From positions 881,281-941,610 of the forward strand of contig NZ_JAEAMR010000007.1 in the NCBI RefSeq assembly GCF_015999245.1: a stretch of DNA of 60,330 nucleotides, read 5' to 3'. Positions within the stretch are counted from its first letter, which is position 1; each line of letters begins with the position of its first letter. The DNA is from Streptomyces sp. AV19. Lineage in GTDB: Bacteria > Actinomycetota > Actinomycetes > Streptomycetales > Streptomycetaceae. The notes under the pieces are model-generated. The model saw nothing but the letters and a program-made list of their open reading frames with translations, did not search any database and was not told the DNA's origin. Shown piece after piece: positions 23,888-33,202 of this stretch. The position numbers were made by a program, and so were the translations under genes.

Positions 23888-25171
23888 TCAGTCCACCGGG
23901 ACGAGCTCGCGGTGACCGACCCCACGTGCCGCGACGTGCGACACCGAGGCCGGGGGAGTGAGGCTGCGCCGCAGCGCCAGCAGGACCAGCAGCGCCAGCG
24001 CCGTGCCGCACAGCGGCACCAGGAAGCCGGTATGCGCGCTGAACTTGTCGACCAGCTTGCCGGCCGCCGTCGAGCCCGCCGCCTGGCCGAGGCCCACCGC
24101 GCCGGTGAGCCAGGTGAACGCCTCGGTGCGGGACTCGGCCGGGACCAGCTTCTCGACCAGGGTGTAGCCGGTGATCAGCGCCGGGGCGATGCACAGGCCG
24201 ACGATCAGGCCGAGCCCGCCCAGCAGCGGCACGGAGTGCGCGGCCCACAGCGGCGTGGTGGCCAGGGCCAGCAGCGGGTAGGCGATCAGCAGCCGGCGCT
24301 GCGGGCTGCTGCGCCAGGCGACGGTGCCGACGACGATGCCCGCGATCATGTTCCCGGCCGCGAACGCCCCGTAGAGCAGACCGTTGATGCCCGGCTCGCC
24401 GATCTCCTTGGTGAAGGCGGTCAGCGACATCTGCATGCCACCGAAGACCGAGCCGATGCCGAGGAAGATGATCGCCAGGACGCGCACGCCCGTCACCGAC
24501 AGCGCCGAGGCGCCCTTCTCCCGCTTGCCCGCGCCGGCCGCCCGGCTGGCCTGCGGCTGGGTGCGCCGCTGCGTGGCGAAGAGCAGGCCGCCGACGACGG
24601 TCAGCACCGCCTCGGCGACCAGGCCCGCCGACGGGTGCACCCCGGTGCACAGCGCGGTGGCCAGCACCGGGCCGATCACAAAGGTGAACTCGTCGGTGAC
24701 GGACTCGAAGGCGGCCGAGGTCGCCATCAGCGGCGACCCGTCCAGCTTGGCCGCCCAGCGGGCCCGGACCATCGGGCCTATCTGGGGGGTGGACGCGCCG
24801 GCCGGAACCGCCGCCGCGAACAGCGCCCACAGTGGCGCGTCCGACAGCGCCAGCGTGATCACCAGCGAGATCGCGGCCGCGTGCACGATCACGCCGGGCA
24901 GCAGCACGGCGGCCTGTCCGAAGCGGTCCGCGAGCTTGCCGCCCTGCGGTGCGAACAGCGCCATCGACACACCGGCGGTCGCCGAGACGGCGCCCGCCGT
25001 GGTGTACGAGCCGGTGGTGTTCTGGACGAGCAGCAGGATGCCGATGGTGAGCATCGCGAACGGCTGCCGGGCCAGAAAGCCGGGGAGCAGGAACGTCCAG
25101 GCGCCGCGCGTGCGCAGCAGCTGACCGTACCCGGGACGCGCCCCGGCGGATTCGTTGACCGTGCCTGCCAC
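23888..25171 (-). CDS. MFS transporter (12 TM)
   Basis: 427 aa from a GTG. It starts GYGQLLRTRGAWTFLLPGFLARQPFAM and has GGKLADRFGQAAVLLPG (motif A) and about 12 helices in two halves joined by a basic loop (ATQRRTQPQASRAAGAGKREKG). It resembles the actinobacterial group of solo MFS permeases of unknown substrate. A 190-bp region separates it from the antiporter gene upstream; a GGAAGTA/TACTTCC palindrome lies there. Confidence 0.85.
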   Translation of the reverse strand: MAGTVNESAGARPGYGQLLRTRGAWTFLLPGFLARQPFAMLTIGILLLVQNTTGSYTTAGAVSATAGVSMALFAPQGGKLADRFGQAAVLLPGVIVHAAAISLVITLALSDAPLWALFAAAVPAGASTPQIGPMVRARWAAKLDGSPLMATSAAFESVTDEFTFVIGPVLATALCTGVHPSAGLVAEAVLTVVGGLLFATQRRTQPQASRAAGAGKREKGASALSVTGVRVLAIIFLGIGSVFGGMQMSLTAFTKEIGEPGINGLLYGAFAAGNMIAGIVVGTVAWRSSPQRRLLIAYPLLALATTPLWAAHSVPLLGGLGLIVGLCIAPALITGYTLVEKLVPAESRTEAFTWLTGAVGLGQAAGSTAAGKLVDKFSAHTGFLVPLCGTALALLVLLALRRSLTPPASVSHVAARGVGHRELVPVD

Positions 25172-25353
25172 GGCCTGGCCTTTCCGCCGCCTGGTAGCAC
25201 GCCCCGCACGGCATCACCGCACGGAGCGCGCCGAGAGCTGTCCTCTCGCGCAGGACCGTGGTAGATACCGCTCCGGCCGCCTTGTCGCGGCCGCGGCCGC
25301 CGTGCGGTCGCGCCAGCTCTGCATCAGGCAGAGTTGGTTCGATGTATTGAGCA

Positions 25354-25369
25354 GGAAGTACTTACTTCC
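25354..25369. promoter_or_regulatory. GGAAGTA-CT-TACTTCC palindrome
   Basis: Perfect 7-bp arms with 2-nt centre, overlapping the stop codon of the antiporter gene and lying about 180 nt upstream of the MFS start. The spacing fits a TetR/MarR-like operator; it is too short and lacks a U-tract for a terminator. Confidence 0.4.
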
Positions 25370-26912
25370 TCCCTACCATACCTGGCGCACGTTTCCGGCC
25401 GGTTTTCCCCGGAACGGCAACGGACGTCCCATTGCCCGTGCCCAGCCAGCCGGCGAGCTTGCCGCCCTCGGCGACCGCCCGCAACCGCCGCTCGGTCGCG
25501 TCGCGCACCGGGTCGGTGGCCACCACCAGCAGTTCGTCCCCCTGCCGCAGCACGGTCGTCGGCCCCGGCACGAAGCTGGCGCCCTCGCGGACCACCAGCG
25601 TGACGGCCGATCCGGCGGGCAGCCGCAGCTCCGCCACCTCCACGCCGTGCATCCTGGAGCCCTCGGGGACCGACACCGACAGCAGGTGCCCGCGCAGCCG
25701 CTCCAGCGGGGCCGATTCGATGCCCAGGTCCTCGGCCTCGGCCCGGCCCAGGTCGAGCCGGCGGGCCAGCCAGGGCAGCGTCGGGCCCTGGACCAGGGTG
25801 TAGACGATCACCAGGACGAAGACGATGTTGAAGATCCGCCGGCTGTCGGGCACGGCCGCCACCATGGGGATGGTGGCCAGCACGATGGGCACGGCACCGC
25901 GCAGCCCGGCCCAGGAGAGCAGGACCTTCTCCCGCCAGGGGGTCCGGAACGGGGCGGTGCTCAGGAAGACCGACACCGGCCGGGCCACCATCGTCAGCAC
26001 CAGCCCGACCACGAGCGCGGGCAGGATGTCGTCCCCCAGCTCGTGCGGGGTGACCAGCAGGCCGAGCAGGACGAACATGCCGATCTGGGCGATCCAGCCG
26101 AGCCCCTCGGCGAACCCCCGGGTGGCCGGCCAGTGCGGCAGCTTGGCGTTGCCCAGGATCAGCGCCGCGAGGTAGACGGCGAGGAAGCCGGAGCCGTGGG
26201 CGAGCGCGCCGCCCGCGTAGGCGACGGTCGCGATGGCCATCACCGCGATGGGATAGAGGCCGGAGGCCGGCAGGGCGATGTGCCGCATGGCGTACGCGCC
26301 GAGGAAGCCGACGGCCAGGCCCACGGCCGCGCCGATGGCCAGCTCCAGGGCGATCTTGCCGAGAAGCAGGTACCAGTGCTCGACCGGTCCGGCGGCCGAG
26401 AAGGCGACGACGAGGATGACGACGGGGGCGTCGTTGAAGCCGGACTCGGCCTCCAGGACACCGGTCAGCCGGGAGGGGAGCGGAACGTTCCGCAGGACGG
26501 AGAAGACCGCCGCCGCGTCGGTCGAGGAGACGACCGCGCCGATGATCAGTGACTGACGCCACTCCACGTCGGCCAGGTAGTGGGCGGCGGCCGCCGTGAC
26601 GCCGACGCTCAGCGCGACGCCGAAGGTGGACAGGACGGCGGCGGCGGGCAGCGCCGGTTTGATCTCGTGCCACTTGGTGCCGAGACCGCCCTCGGCGAGG
26701 ATCACGACGAGCGCGGCGTAACCGATGACCTGGGTCAGGCCGACGTCGTCGAAGCTGACGCCTATGCCGTCCTGGCCTATCGCGACGCCGATGCCGAGAT
26801 AGATGAGCAGGCTGGGGAGCCCACTGCGGGAGGAGACCCGTACCGCCGCCACCGCGATCAGCAGCACGAGCGAGCAGACGAGCATGAGTTCGTTGAGGTG
26901 GTGGACAGTCAG
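25362..26912 (-). CDS. Potassium/proton antiporter (CPA1, NhaP2/CvrA type) with RCK_C domain
   Basis: 516 aa from a CTG at 26910-26912 (LTVHHLNELMLVCS): GGGAG sits 6 nt before it, whereas the first ATG (26885, nine codons later) has no ribosome-binding site. Residues 10-390 are a CPA1 antiporter domain with 12-13 helices, including LIIGAVVSSTDAAAVFSVLR, AESGFNDAPVVILV and the double-Asp ion site. A cytoplasmic RCK_C/TrkA-C domain follows (SVPEGSRMHGVEVAELRLPAGSAVTLVVR). It should export K+ or Na+ in exchange for H+. The gene diverges from the penicillin-acylase homologue. Confidence 0.88.
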   Translation of the reverse strand: MTVHHLNELMLVCSLVLLIAVAAVRVSSRSGLPSLLIYLGIGVAIGQDGIGVSFDDVGLTQVIGYAALVVILAEGGLGTKWHEIKPALPAAAVLSTFGVALSVGVTAAAAHYLADVEWRQSLIIGAVVSSTDAAAVFSVLRNVPLPSRLTGVLEAESGFNDAPVVILVVAFSAAGPVEHWYLLLGKIALELAIGAAVGLAVGFLGAYAMRHIALPASGLYPIAVMAIATVAYAGGALAHGSGFLAVYLAALILGNAKLPHWPATRGFAEGLGWIAQIGMFVLLGLLVTPHELGDDILPALVVGLVLTMVARPVSVFLSTAPFRTPWREKVLLSWAGLRGAVPIVLATIPMVAAVPDSRRIFNIVFVLVIVYTLVQGPTLPWLARRLDLGRAEAEDLGIESAPLERLRGHLLSVSVPEGSRMHGVEVAELRLPAGSAVTLVVREGASFVPGPTTVLRQGDELLVVATDPVRDATERRLRAVAEGGKLAGWLGTGNGTSVAVPGKTGRKRAPGMVGRK

Positions 26913-27140
26913 GGGCCGCTCCCATCACTAGAACCCCGGCCGTCGCATGACGGAACGTTCCTGTGGACGACCGGAATTTCGTTTCCTCTCCTAATATTTT
27001 ACGGGTTCTTAACGCCCTTCGGTGGTTCGGCCGACGGGCGCCCGAAGCGGCGGTGACGACTCCGCGTCCGGCCGCCGGGCGCCCTGCGCCTATGGTTGCT
27101 TCCAGCACTCCAGGACCACCCGGCCCCGCGAAGGACAGCG

Positions 27141-29993
27141 ATGCCCTCCAACAACACCGGCCCTTCCGGCAAGAAAAAGAAGGGACGCCGCACCCGCCTG
27201 CTCGGGATCAGCCTCGTGCTGCTGCTCGTCGGAGGCACGGGATACGGGGCGTACTGGGGCGTCGACACCGTCCGCGCCTCCTTCCCGGAGACCACCGGCA
27301 CGATCCAGCTCCAGGGCCTCAAGGGCCAGGTGAAGGTTGAGCGGGACGGGAACGGGATCCCCCAGGTCTACGCGGACAACGCCGAGGACCTCGTCCGCGC
27401 GCAGGGCTTCGTCCAGGCGCAGGACCGGTTCTGGGAGATGGACGTCCGCCGGCACCTGACGGCGGGCCGCCTCTCGGAGATGTTCGGCTCCGGACAGGTG
27501 GAGACCGACGCATTCGTCCGCACCATGGGCTGGCGGAAGGTGGCGCAGGAGGAGTACGACACCAAGCTCTCGGAGACCACCAAGAAGTACCTCCAGGCGT
27601 ACTCCGACGGCGTCAACGCCTACCTCAAGGACCACCAGGGCAAGTCGCTGTCCGTGGAGTACGCGGCCCTGGAGTTCGAGAACGACTACAAGCCCGAGAA
27701 GTGGACCCCGGTCGACTCGGTCGCCTGGCTCAAGGCGATGGCCTGGGACCTGCGCGCCAACCTGCGGGACGAGATCGACCGTTCGCTCGCCGCGACGCGG
27801 CTGTCCCCGAAGCAGATCGAGCAGCTCTACCCGGCCTACCCGTACGACCGGAACAAGCCGATCGTCGAGGGCGGCGGCTACAACGCCCTTGCCAAGGAGT
27901 TCGACCCCAAGGGCACGTCGTCGGGGTCCTCCTCGCCCTCCGGGACGCAGCAGGGTTCCGTCAACGGGACGACGGGCAACAGCGGGACGAACACCGGTGG
28001 CACCCCCAATGGCACCTCCGGCGGCATCAACAAGGGCACCCCCGGCGGCGCTTCCGCCACCGGCGGGCTGCGCACCGGCCTGTCCGCCCTGTCGAAGACG
28101 CTCGGCCAGATGCCGGCGCTGCTCGGCCCCAACGGCAACGGCATCGGTTCCAACTCCTGGGTCGTCTCCGGCAAGTACACGACCACCGGCAAGCCGCTGC
28201 TCGCCAACGACCCGCACCTCGCGCCGCAGATGCCCTCGCTCTGGTACCAGATGGGCCTGCACTGCACCAAGGTGAGTGAGCAGTGCCCGTTCGACGTGGC
28301 CGGCTACACCTTCGCGGGCATGCCGGGCGTCGTCATCGGCCACAACCAGGACATCGCCTGGGGCATGACCAACCTCGGCGCCGACGTCGCGGACCTCTAC
28401 CTGGAGAAGGTCGGCGCCGACGGCACGTACCAGTACGGCGGGCAGCAGAAGCCGCTGACCACCCGCAAGGAGACCATCAAGGTCGCGGGCGGCAAGGACC
28501 GCGAGTTCACCATCCGCGAGACCGACAACGGCCCGATCGTCTCCGACCGCAGCGACGAGCTGACCGAGGTCGGCCAGGACGCCCCGGTCAAGGGCTCGGC
28601 GCCGGACCGCGCCGACGGCTACGCCGTCTCGCTGCGCTGGACGGCCCTCGATCCCGGCAGGACGATGGACGCGGTCTTCGCCGTGAACCGGGCCTCGGAC
28701 TTCACCGAGTTCCGCAAGGCGGCCGCCGACTTCGCGGTCCCCTCGCAGAACCTGATCTACGCGGACACCAAGGGCAACATCGGCTACCAGGCGCCCGGCC
28801 GGATCCCGGTGCGCGGCAAGAAGCACGACGGCCGGCTGCCCGCCCCCGGCTGGGACCCCGCCTACAGCTGGAAGGACTTCGTCCCGCAGTCCGCGCTGCC
28901 CTGGGATCTCAACCCCAAGCGCGGCTACATCGTGACCGCCAACCAGGCCGTCGCCGACAAGAAGTACCCGGTCCCGCTCACCTCGGACTGGGGCTACGGC
29001 GCCCGCAGCCAGCGCATAAACGAGCTCATCCGGTCGAAGATCAAGGACGGCGGGAAGATCTCGACCGAGGACATGCAGAAGATGCAGATGGACAACAGCA
29101 GCGAGATCGCCAAGCTGCTGACGCCATACCTGCTCAAGGTCAAGCTCAAGGGCCCCAACGAGCGCGAGACCAAGTACCTGCGCGAGGCGCAGGAACTGCT
29201 GAAGGACTGGGACCACCACCAGGACGCCGACTCGGCCGCCGCCGCGTACTTCAACGCCGTCTGGCGCAACACGCTCAAGCTCGCCTTCGGCAACAAGCTC
29301 CCCAAGGAACTGCGGGTCAAGGGCCAGTGCCTGTGGGTGCGACCGGCCAACGACGCGGGGCCCAAGGAGGACCTCGACGGCAAGGCCCGCCGGGTCATGG
29401 AGTGCGGCGAGCGCGAGCCGGACGACGCGCAGCCGGACGGCGGCGACCGCTGGTTCGAGGTCGTCCGCACCATCATCGACAAGCCGGACGACGCGTGGTG
29501 GAAGACCAACGGCACCCGCGCCAACCCGGGCTCCAAGAACCGTGACGAGCTGCTGGCCCGCGCCATGAAGGACGCGCGCTGGGAGCTGACCTCCAAGCTC
29601 GGCAAGGACGTCTCGTCCTGGAGCTGGGGCCGCCTGCACCAGCTGAACCTGAAGAACCAGACGCTGGGCAAGGAAGGCCCGTCCATCGTGAAGTGGCTGC
29701 TCAACCGCGGCCCGTGGAACCTGGCGGGCGGCGAGGCCGCGGTCAACGCGGCGGGCTGGAACGCGGCCGGGGGCTACGACGTGCTCTGGGTGCCGTCCAT
29801 GCGGATGGTCGTCAACCTCGACGACTTCGACAAGTCGCGCTGGATCAACCTCACGGGGGCGTCCGGGCACGCGTACAACGCGCACTACTACGACCAGACG
29901 GACATGTGGGCGCGGGGGGAGCTGCTGCCGTGGGCGTATTCGGCGGGGGCGGTGAAGAGGGCGACGGAGGACACATTGACGCTCAAGCCGTAG
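27141..29993 (+). CDS. Membrane-anchored penicillin acylase family (S45) amidohydrolase
   Basis: 950 aa from the ATG at 27141 with AAGGA 6 nt upstream. A basic start (KKKKGRRTR) and one membrane helix (residues 19-40, LLGISLVLLLVGGTGYGAY) form an uncleaved anchor. The alpha chain follows (GIPQVYADNAEDLVRAQGFVQAQDRFWEMD). The Ntn nucleophile Ser337 opens the beta chain at GIG-SNSWVVSGKYTTTGKPLLANDP. Just before it, residues 256-310 are an unusual Gly/Ser/Thr/Asn-rich linker. It ends with the ASGHAYNAHYYDQT loop typical of the family. Substrates are likely acyl amides such as beta-lactams or acyl-homoserine lactones. Confidence 0.9.
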   Translation: MPSNNTGPSGKKKKGRRTRLLGISLVLLLVGGTGYGAYWGVDTVRASFPETTGTIQLQGLKGQVKVERDGNGIPQVYADNAEDLVRAQGFVQAQDRFWEMDVRRHLTAGRLSEMFGSGQVETDAFVRTMGWRKVAQEEYDTKLSETTKKYLQAYSDGVNAYLKDHQGKSLSVEYAALEFENDYKPEKWTPVDSVAWLKAMAWDLRANLRDEIDRSLAATRLSPKQIEQLYPAYPYDRNKPIVEGGGYNALAKEFDPKGTSSGSSSPSGTQQGSVNGTTGNSGTNTGGTPNGTSGGINKGTPGGASATGGLRTGLSALSKTLGQMPALLGPNGNGIGSNSWVVSGKYTTTGKPLLANDPHLAPQMPSLWYQMGLHCTKVSEQCPFDVAGYTFAGMPGVVIGHNQDIAWGMTNLGADVADLYLEKVGADGTYQYGGQQKPLTTRKETIKVAGGKDREFTIRETDNGPIVSDRSDELTEVGQDAPVKGSAPDRADGYAVSLRWTALDPGRTMDAVFAVNRASDFTEFRKAAADFAVPSQNLIYADTKGNIGYQAPGRIPVRGKKHDGRLPAPGWDPAYSWKDFVPQSALPWDLNPKRGYIVTANQAVADKKYPVPLTSDWGYGARSQRINELIRSKIKDGGKISTEDMQKMQMDNSSEIAKLLTPYLLKVKLKGPNERETKYLREAQELLKDWDHHQDADSAAAAYFNAVWRNTLKLAFGNKLPKELRVKGQCLWVRPANDAGPKEDLDGKARRVMECGEREPDDAQPDGGDRWFEVVRTIIDKPDDAWWKTNGTRANPGSKNRDELLARAMKDARWELTSKLGKDVSSWSWGRLHQLNLKNQTLGKEGPSIVKWLLNRGPWNLAGGEAAVNAAGWNAAGGYDVLWVPSMRMVVNLDDFDKSRWINLTGASGHAYNAHYYDQTDMWARGELLPWAYSAGAVKRATEDTLTLKP

Positions 29994-30046
29994 GGCTTGA
30001 GCGGGGGGATTGTGCCCCGGACCCTCCCCCAGAGGGGGCACCCCCA

Positions 30047-30202
30047 CTTTCACCGTTTCTCGCCGCGCTCCGCGCGGGTGTCCTCAAACGCCGGACGGGC
30101 TGGATTTCGCGCACAGGCGCGGAACTCAGCCCGTCCGGCGTTTGAGGACTTCGCCCGAAGGGCGAATGGGGCCCGGGGTCTCCCCGGAAGAAACGGTGAA
30201 AG
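30047..30202. repeat. Palindromic intergenic element, second copy
   Basis: Two nested perfect repeats: outer CTTTCACCGTTTCT (30047-30060) with 30189-30202, and inner TCCTCAAACGCCGGACGGGCTG (30081-30102) with 30127-30148. It lies between the convergent acylase and cyclo-ligase genes. The outer arm motif matches the 18.7-kb element and the inner one matches the 42.4- and 60.2-kb elements. Confidence 0.92.
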
Positions 30203-30228
30203 GGAGGGCCTGGGGCACTCCAACCGCG

Positions 30229-30813
30229 TCAGCGGAACCTGCGCACACCCCCCGGCGTCACCACCGCATCCACCGGCTGATCATGCGCCTCCGCCGGCAC
30301 ACGCTCGACGACCTCCTCGTCGTACAGGAGAACCACCCGCACCGCCCCCGGCCGCGGGAGCCGCGCCAGTACCCGGTCGTAGGACCCGCCCCCGCGGCCC
30401 AGCCGCAGACCCCGCCCGTCGACGGCGAGTCCGGGCAGCAGCACGACGTCCGCCTCCGTCACGGCGGAAGGCCCGAGCCGCTCACCGTCCGGCTCCAGCA
30501 GGCCCCGCCCCGCCTTCTCCAAGCGCTCCGGGCCCCGGTAGACGCCCCAGTCCAGGTCGTTGTCCGGCAGCAGCACCGGCAGCAGGACTCGCACCCCCCG
30601 TCCGCGCAGCGCCTCCAGCAGCGCTCGGGTGCCGGGCTCGCGGCCCACCGATACGTAGGCGGCCACGGTTCCGGCGTCCGCGAGCTCCGGGAGATCGAGC
30701 GCGCGCCTCCCCAGTGCTTCCTGCGCCTCCCGGACGGCTTCGGCGCTCAGCGCCGCGCGTCGGTCGAGCAGTGTTCGCCGCAAGTCGGCCTTGTCGACAT
30801 CGGACTTGACCAT
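30229..30813 (-). CDS. 5-formyltetrahydrofolate cyclo-ligase
   Basis: 194 aa from the ATG at 30811-30813; an upstream in-frame ATG at 30843 would add ten residues and leaves AAGGAG inside the coding part, so the inner start is preferred although the AAGGAG spacing is long (12 nt). Motifs: KADLRRTLLDRRAALS, YVSVGREPGTRALLE, LPGLAVDGRGLRLGRGGGSYDR (ATP and folate binding). It converts 5-formyl-THF to methenyl-THF using ATP. Divergence from galU is conserved with M. tuberculosis Rv0992c/Rv0993. Confidence 0.92.
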   Translation of the reverse strand: MVKSDVDKADLRRTLLDRRAALSAEAVREAQEALGRRALDLPELADAGTVAAYVSVGREPGTRALLEALRGRGVRVLLPVLLPDNDLDWGVYRGPERLEKAGRGLLEPDGERLGPSAVTEADVVLLPGLAVDGRGLRLGRGGGSYDRVLARLPRPGAVRVVLLYDEEVVERVPAEAHDQPVDAVVTPGGVRRFR

Positions 30814-30881
30814 TGTTCGTACAAACTCCTTTTCTCGGTCCATACTCGGTGGAGCCGCATCTTCCACCCATTCGCAACGGA

Positions 30882-30887
30882 TAGTGT
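30882..30887 (+). promoter_or_regulatory. -10 box of a leaderless galU promoter
   Basis: TAGTGT lies 7 nt before the galU ATG and no Shine-Dalgarno sequence precedes that ATG. No good -35 is visible. Confidence 0.45.
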
Positions 30888-30894
30888 TCGCCCC

Positions 30895-31797
30895 ATGACT
30901 CACGCGCGACGTCGGATCAGCAAGGCTGTCATTCCTGCCGCCGGTCTCGGTACCCGTTTCCTGCCGGCCACCAAGGCCACGCCCAAGGAAATGCTGCCGG
31001 TCGTCGACAAGCCGGCGATCCAGTACGTGGTGGAGGAAGCGGTCCAGGCCGGCCTGACCGACGTCCTCATGATCACCGGTCGCAACAAGCGCCCGCTGGA
31101 AGATCACTTCGACCGGAACTACGAGCTGGAGGAGGCCCTGCGGCGCAAGGGCGACGCCTCCCGTCTGGCCCGCGTGCAGGAGTCCAGCAACCTCGGCACC
31201 ATGCACTACGTGCGCCAGGGCGACCCCAAGGGCCTGGGCCACGCGGTGCTGTGCGCCGCGCCGCACGTGGGCGACGAGCCGTTCGCCGTGCTGCTGGGCG
31301 ACGACCTGATCGACGCCCGGGATCCGCTGCTCTCGCGGATGGTGGACATCCAGCGCCGGCGCGGCGGCAGCGTGATCGCCCTGCTGGAGGTGGACCCGTC
31401 GCAGATCCACCTCTACGGCTGTGCCGCGGTCAAGCCCACCGACGCCCAGGACGTCGTCGAGGTCACCGGCCTGGTGGAGAAGCCGGATCCGGCCGAGGCG
31501 CCGAGCAACTACGCGGTGATCGGCCGCTATGTGCTCGATCCGGCCATCTTCGACGTGCTGCGCGAGACCCCGCCCGGCCGCGGCGGCGAGATCCAGCTCA
31601 CCGACGCGCTCCAGGCCCTCGCCGCCGAGCCGGGACTCGGCGGGCCGGTGCACGGTGTGGTGTTCAAGGGGCGCCGTTATGACACCGGTGACCGTGGTGA
31701 CTACCTGCGTGCCATTGTCAGACTGGCATGCGAACGTGAGGATCTGGGGCCGGACTTCCGGGCCTGGCTCCGCCGGTACGTCACCGAGGAGATGTAG
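30895..31797 (+). CDS. galU: UTP-glucose-1-phosphate uridylyltransferase
   Basis: 300 aa. The nucleotide-binding signature AVIPAAGLGTRFLPATKATPKEMLPVVDKPAIQYVVEEA occupies residues 10-50; LLGDDLI (metal-binding Asp), VTGLVEKPDP, GRYVLDP and the lysine motif GVVFKGRRYDTGDRGDYL follow. It makes UDP-glucose for envelope glycans and trehalose/glycogen-related pathways. It is the first gene of the glp-sepX run; the next gene starts 4 nt after its stop. Confidence 0.95.
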   Translation: MTHARRRISKAVIPAAGLGTRFLPATKATPKEMLPVVDKPAIQYVVEEAVQAGLTDVLMITGRNKRPLEDHFDRNYELEEALRRKGDASRLARVQESSNLGTMHYVRQGDPKGLGHAVLCAAPHVGDEPFAVLLGDDLIDARDPLLSRMVDIQRRRGGSVIALLEVDPSQIHLYGCAAVKPTDAQDVVEVTGLVEKPDPAEAPSNYAVIGRYVLDPAIFDVLRETPPGRGGEIQLTDALQALAAEPGLGGPVHGVVFKGRRYDTGDRGDYLRAIVRLACEREDLGPDFRAWLRRYVTEEM

Positions 31798-31801
31798 CGC
31801 C

Positions 31802-33109
31802 TTGACCGATACAGCCCCGGCTCCCGCCACGGACCGGCTCTGGTCCGTGGACGAGCACCTCGCCGACATCCTGGGCAGAATCCGCCCGTTGGAGCCCATC
31901 GAGCTCCAACTCCTGGACGCCCAGGGCTGCGTGCTCGTCGAGGACGTCACCGTCCCCGCGGCCCTGCCGCCGTTCGACAACAGCTCCATGGACGGCTACG
32001 CGGTCCGCACCGCCGATGTCGAGGGCGCGAGCGAGGAGTTCCCGGCGGTGCTCAGGGTCGTCGGCGATGTCGCGGCGGGCGGCGACGAACTGCCCGCCGT
32101 CGGCCCCGGCGAGGCCGCGCGGATCATGACCGGGGCGCCGCTGCCGCCGGGCGCCGAGGCCGTCGTCCCCGTCGAGTGGACCGACGGCGGCCTCGGCGGC
32201 GGTCCGGCCACCACGATGTCCGCCCGCCGGCTGGGCCCCGACGGGGGGCTGGGCGAGGTCCGGGTCCACCGCCCCGCCGCCGCCCGCGCCCACGTCCGCG
32301 CCCGCGGCAGCGACGTCGCCGCCGGCGACCTCGCGCTCGCCGCGGGCACCGTCCTCGGCCCCGCCCAGCTCGGCCTCCTCGCCGCGATCGGCCGGGCCAC
32401 CGTGACCGTCCGCCCGCGCCCCCGGATCGTCGTCCTGTCCACCGGCAGCGAGCTCGTCCCGCCCGGCGAGCCGCTGGCCCCCGGCCGCATCCACGACTCC
32501 AACAGCTACCTCCTCGCCGCCTGCGCCCGCTCCGCCGGCGCCATCGCCTACCGCGTCGGCGCGGTCGACGACGACGCCGAGACCCTGCGCGCCACCCTGG
32601 AGGACCAGCTCATCCGCGCCGACGCCGTCGTCACCAGCGGCGGCGTGAGCGTCGGCGCCTACGACGTCGTCAAGGAGGCCCTCTCCGGGCTGACCGGGGA
32701 CGAGGGCAGCGTCTCCTTCCGCCGGCTGGCGATGCAGCCCGGCAAGCCCCAGGGCTTCGGCCGGCTCGGCCCCGACCGCGTCCCCCTCTTCGCGCTGCCC
32801 GGCAACCCCGTCAGCTCCTACGTCTCCTTCGAGCTCTTTGTCCGCCCCGCCGTCCGCGCCCTGATGGGCCTCGCGCCCTTCGACCGGACCGTGGTGCGCG
32901 CGGAGTGCGCCGACGGGATCACCGCCTCGCCGAAGGGCCGCCGGCAGTACCTGCGGGGGCGTTACGAGGACGGCCGGGTGAGCCCCGTCGGCGGCCCGGG
33001 CTCCCACCTGGTCGCCTCCCTCGCCCACGCCAACGCCCTGATCGTCGTCCCGGAGGACACCACCTCCGTCCCGGCCGGGGCGGAGCTCGACGTCGTCCTT
33101 CTCGACTGA
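31802..33109 (+). CDS. glp: MoeA/gephyrin-like protein, probable Glp of the division apparatus
   Basis: 435 aa from TTG 31802; GAGGAG overlaps the galU end 10-12 nt upstream. MoeA family motifs: LPPFDNSSMDGYAVRT, RIMTGAPLPPGAEAVVPVEW, STGSELVPPGEPL, TSGGVSVGAYDVVKEAL, MQPGKPQGFG and LPGNPVSSYVSFELFVRP. By family it inserts molybdate into adenylated molybdopterin. Its position between galU and rimJ with a SepX/GLPR gene behind matches the corynebacterial Glp paralogue, which binds FtsZ and a membrane receptor. Whether this copy has one or both roles cannot be told from sequence. Confidence 0.85.
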   Translation: MTDTAPAPATDRLWSVDEHLADILGRIRPLEPIELQLLDAQGCVLVEDVTVPAALPPFDNSSMDGYAVRTADVEGASEEFPAVLRVVGDVAAGGDELPAVGPGEAARIMTGAPLPPGAEAVVPVEWTDGGLGGGPATTMSARRLGPDGGLGEVRVHRPAAARAHVRARGSDVAAGDLALAAGTVLGPAQLGLLAAIGRATVTVRPRPRIVVLSTGSELVPPGEPLAPGRIHDSNSYLLAACARSAGAIAYRVGAVDDDAETLRATLEDQLIRADAVVTSGGVSVGAYDVVKEALSGLTGDEGSVSFRRLAMQPGKPQGFGRLGPDRVPLFALPGNPVSSYVSFELFVRPAVRALMGLAPFDRTVVRAECADGITASPKGRRQYLRGRYEDGRVSPVGGPGSHLVASLAHANALIVVPEDTTSVPAGAELDVVLLD

Positions 33110-33202
33110 CGGCCTCGACTGACGGCCTTCTCGCCCGACCGCTCACCGCTCCGGGTACGGTGACTGCCCACCCCAACCGCATCGACCCGGACCGGGAGAA
33201 CG

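Noticed and set aside
26913..27140. Riboswitch upstream of the K+/H+ antiporter
   Set aside because: The leader between a TAAAAT -10 candidate near 26996 and the CTG start is too short for known c-di-AMP aptamers, and no conserved core is visible.
33153..33158. GGGTAC before moaC as a SigB -10
   Set aside because: No GNNT box at the required 14-16 nt upstream.
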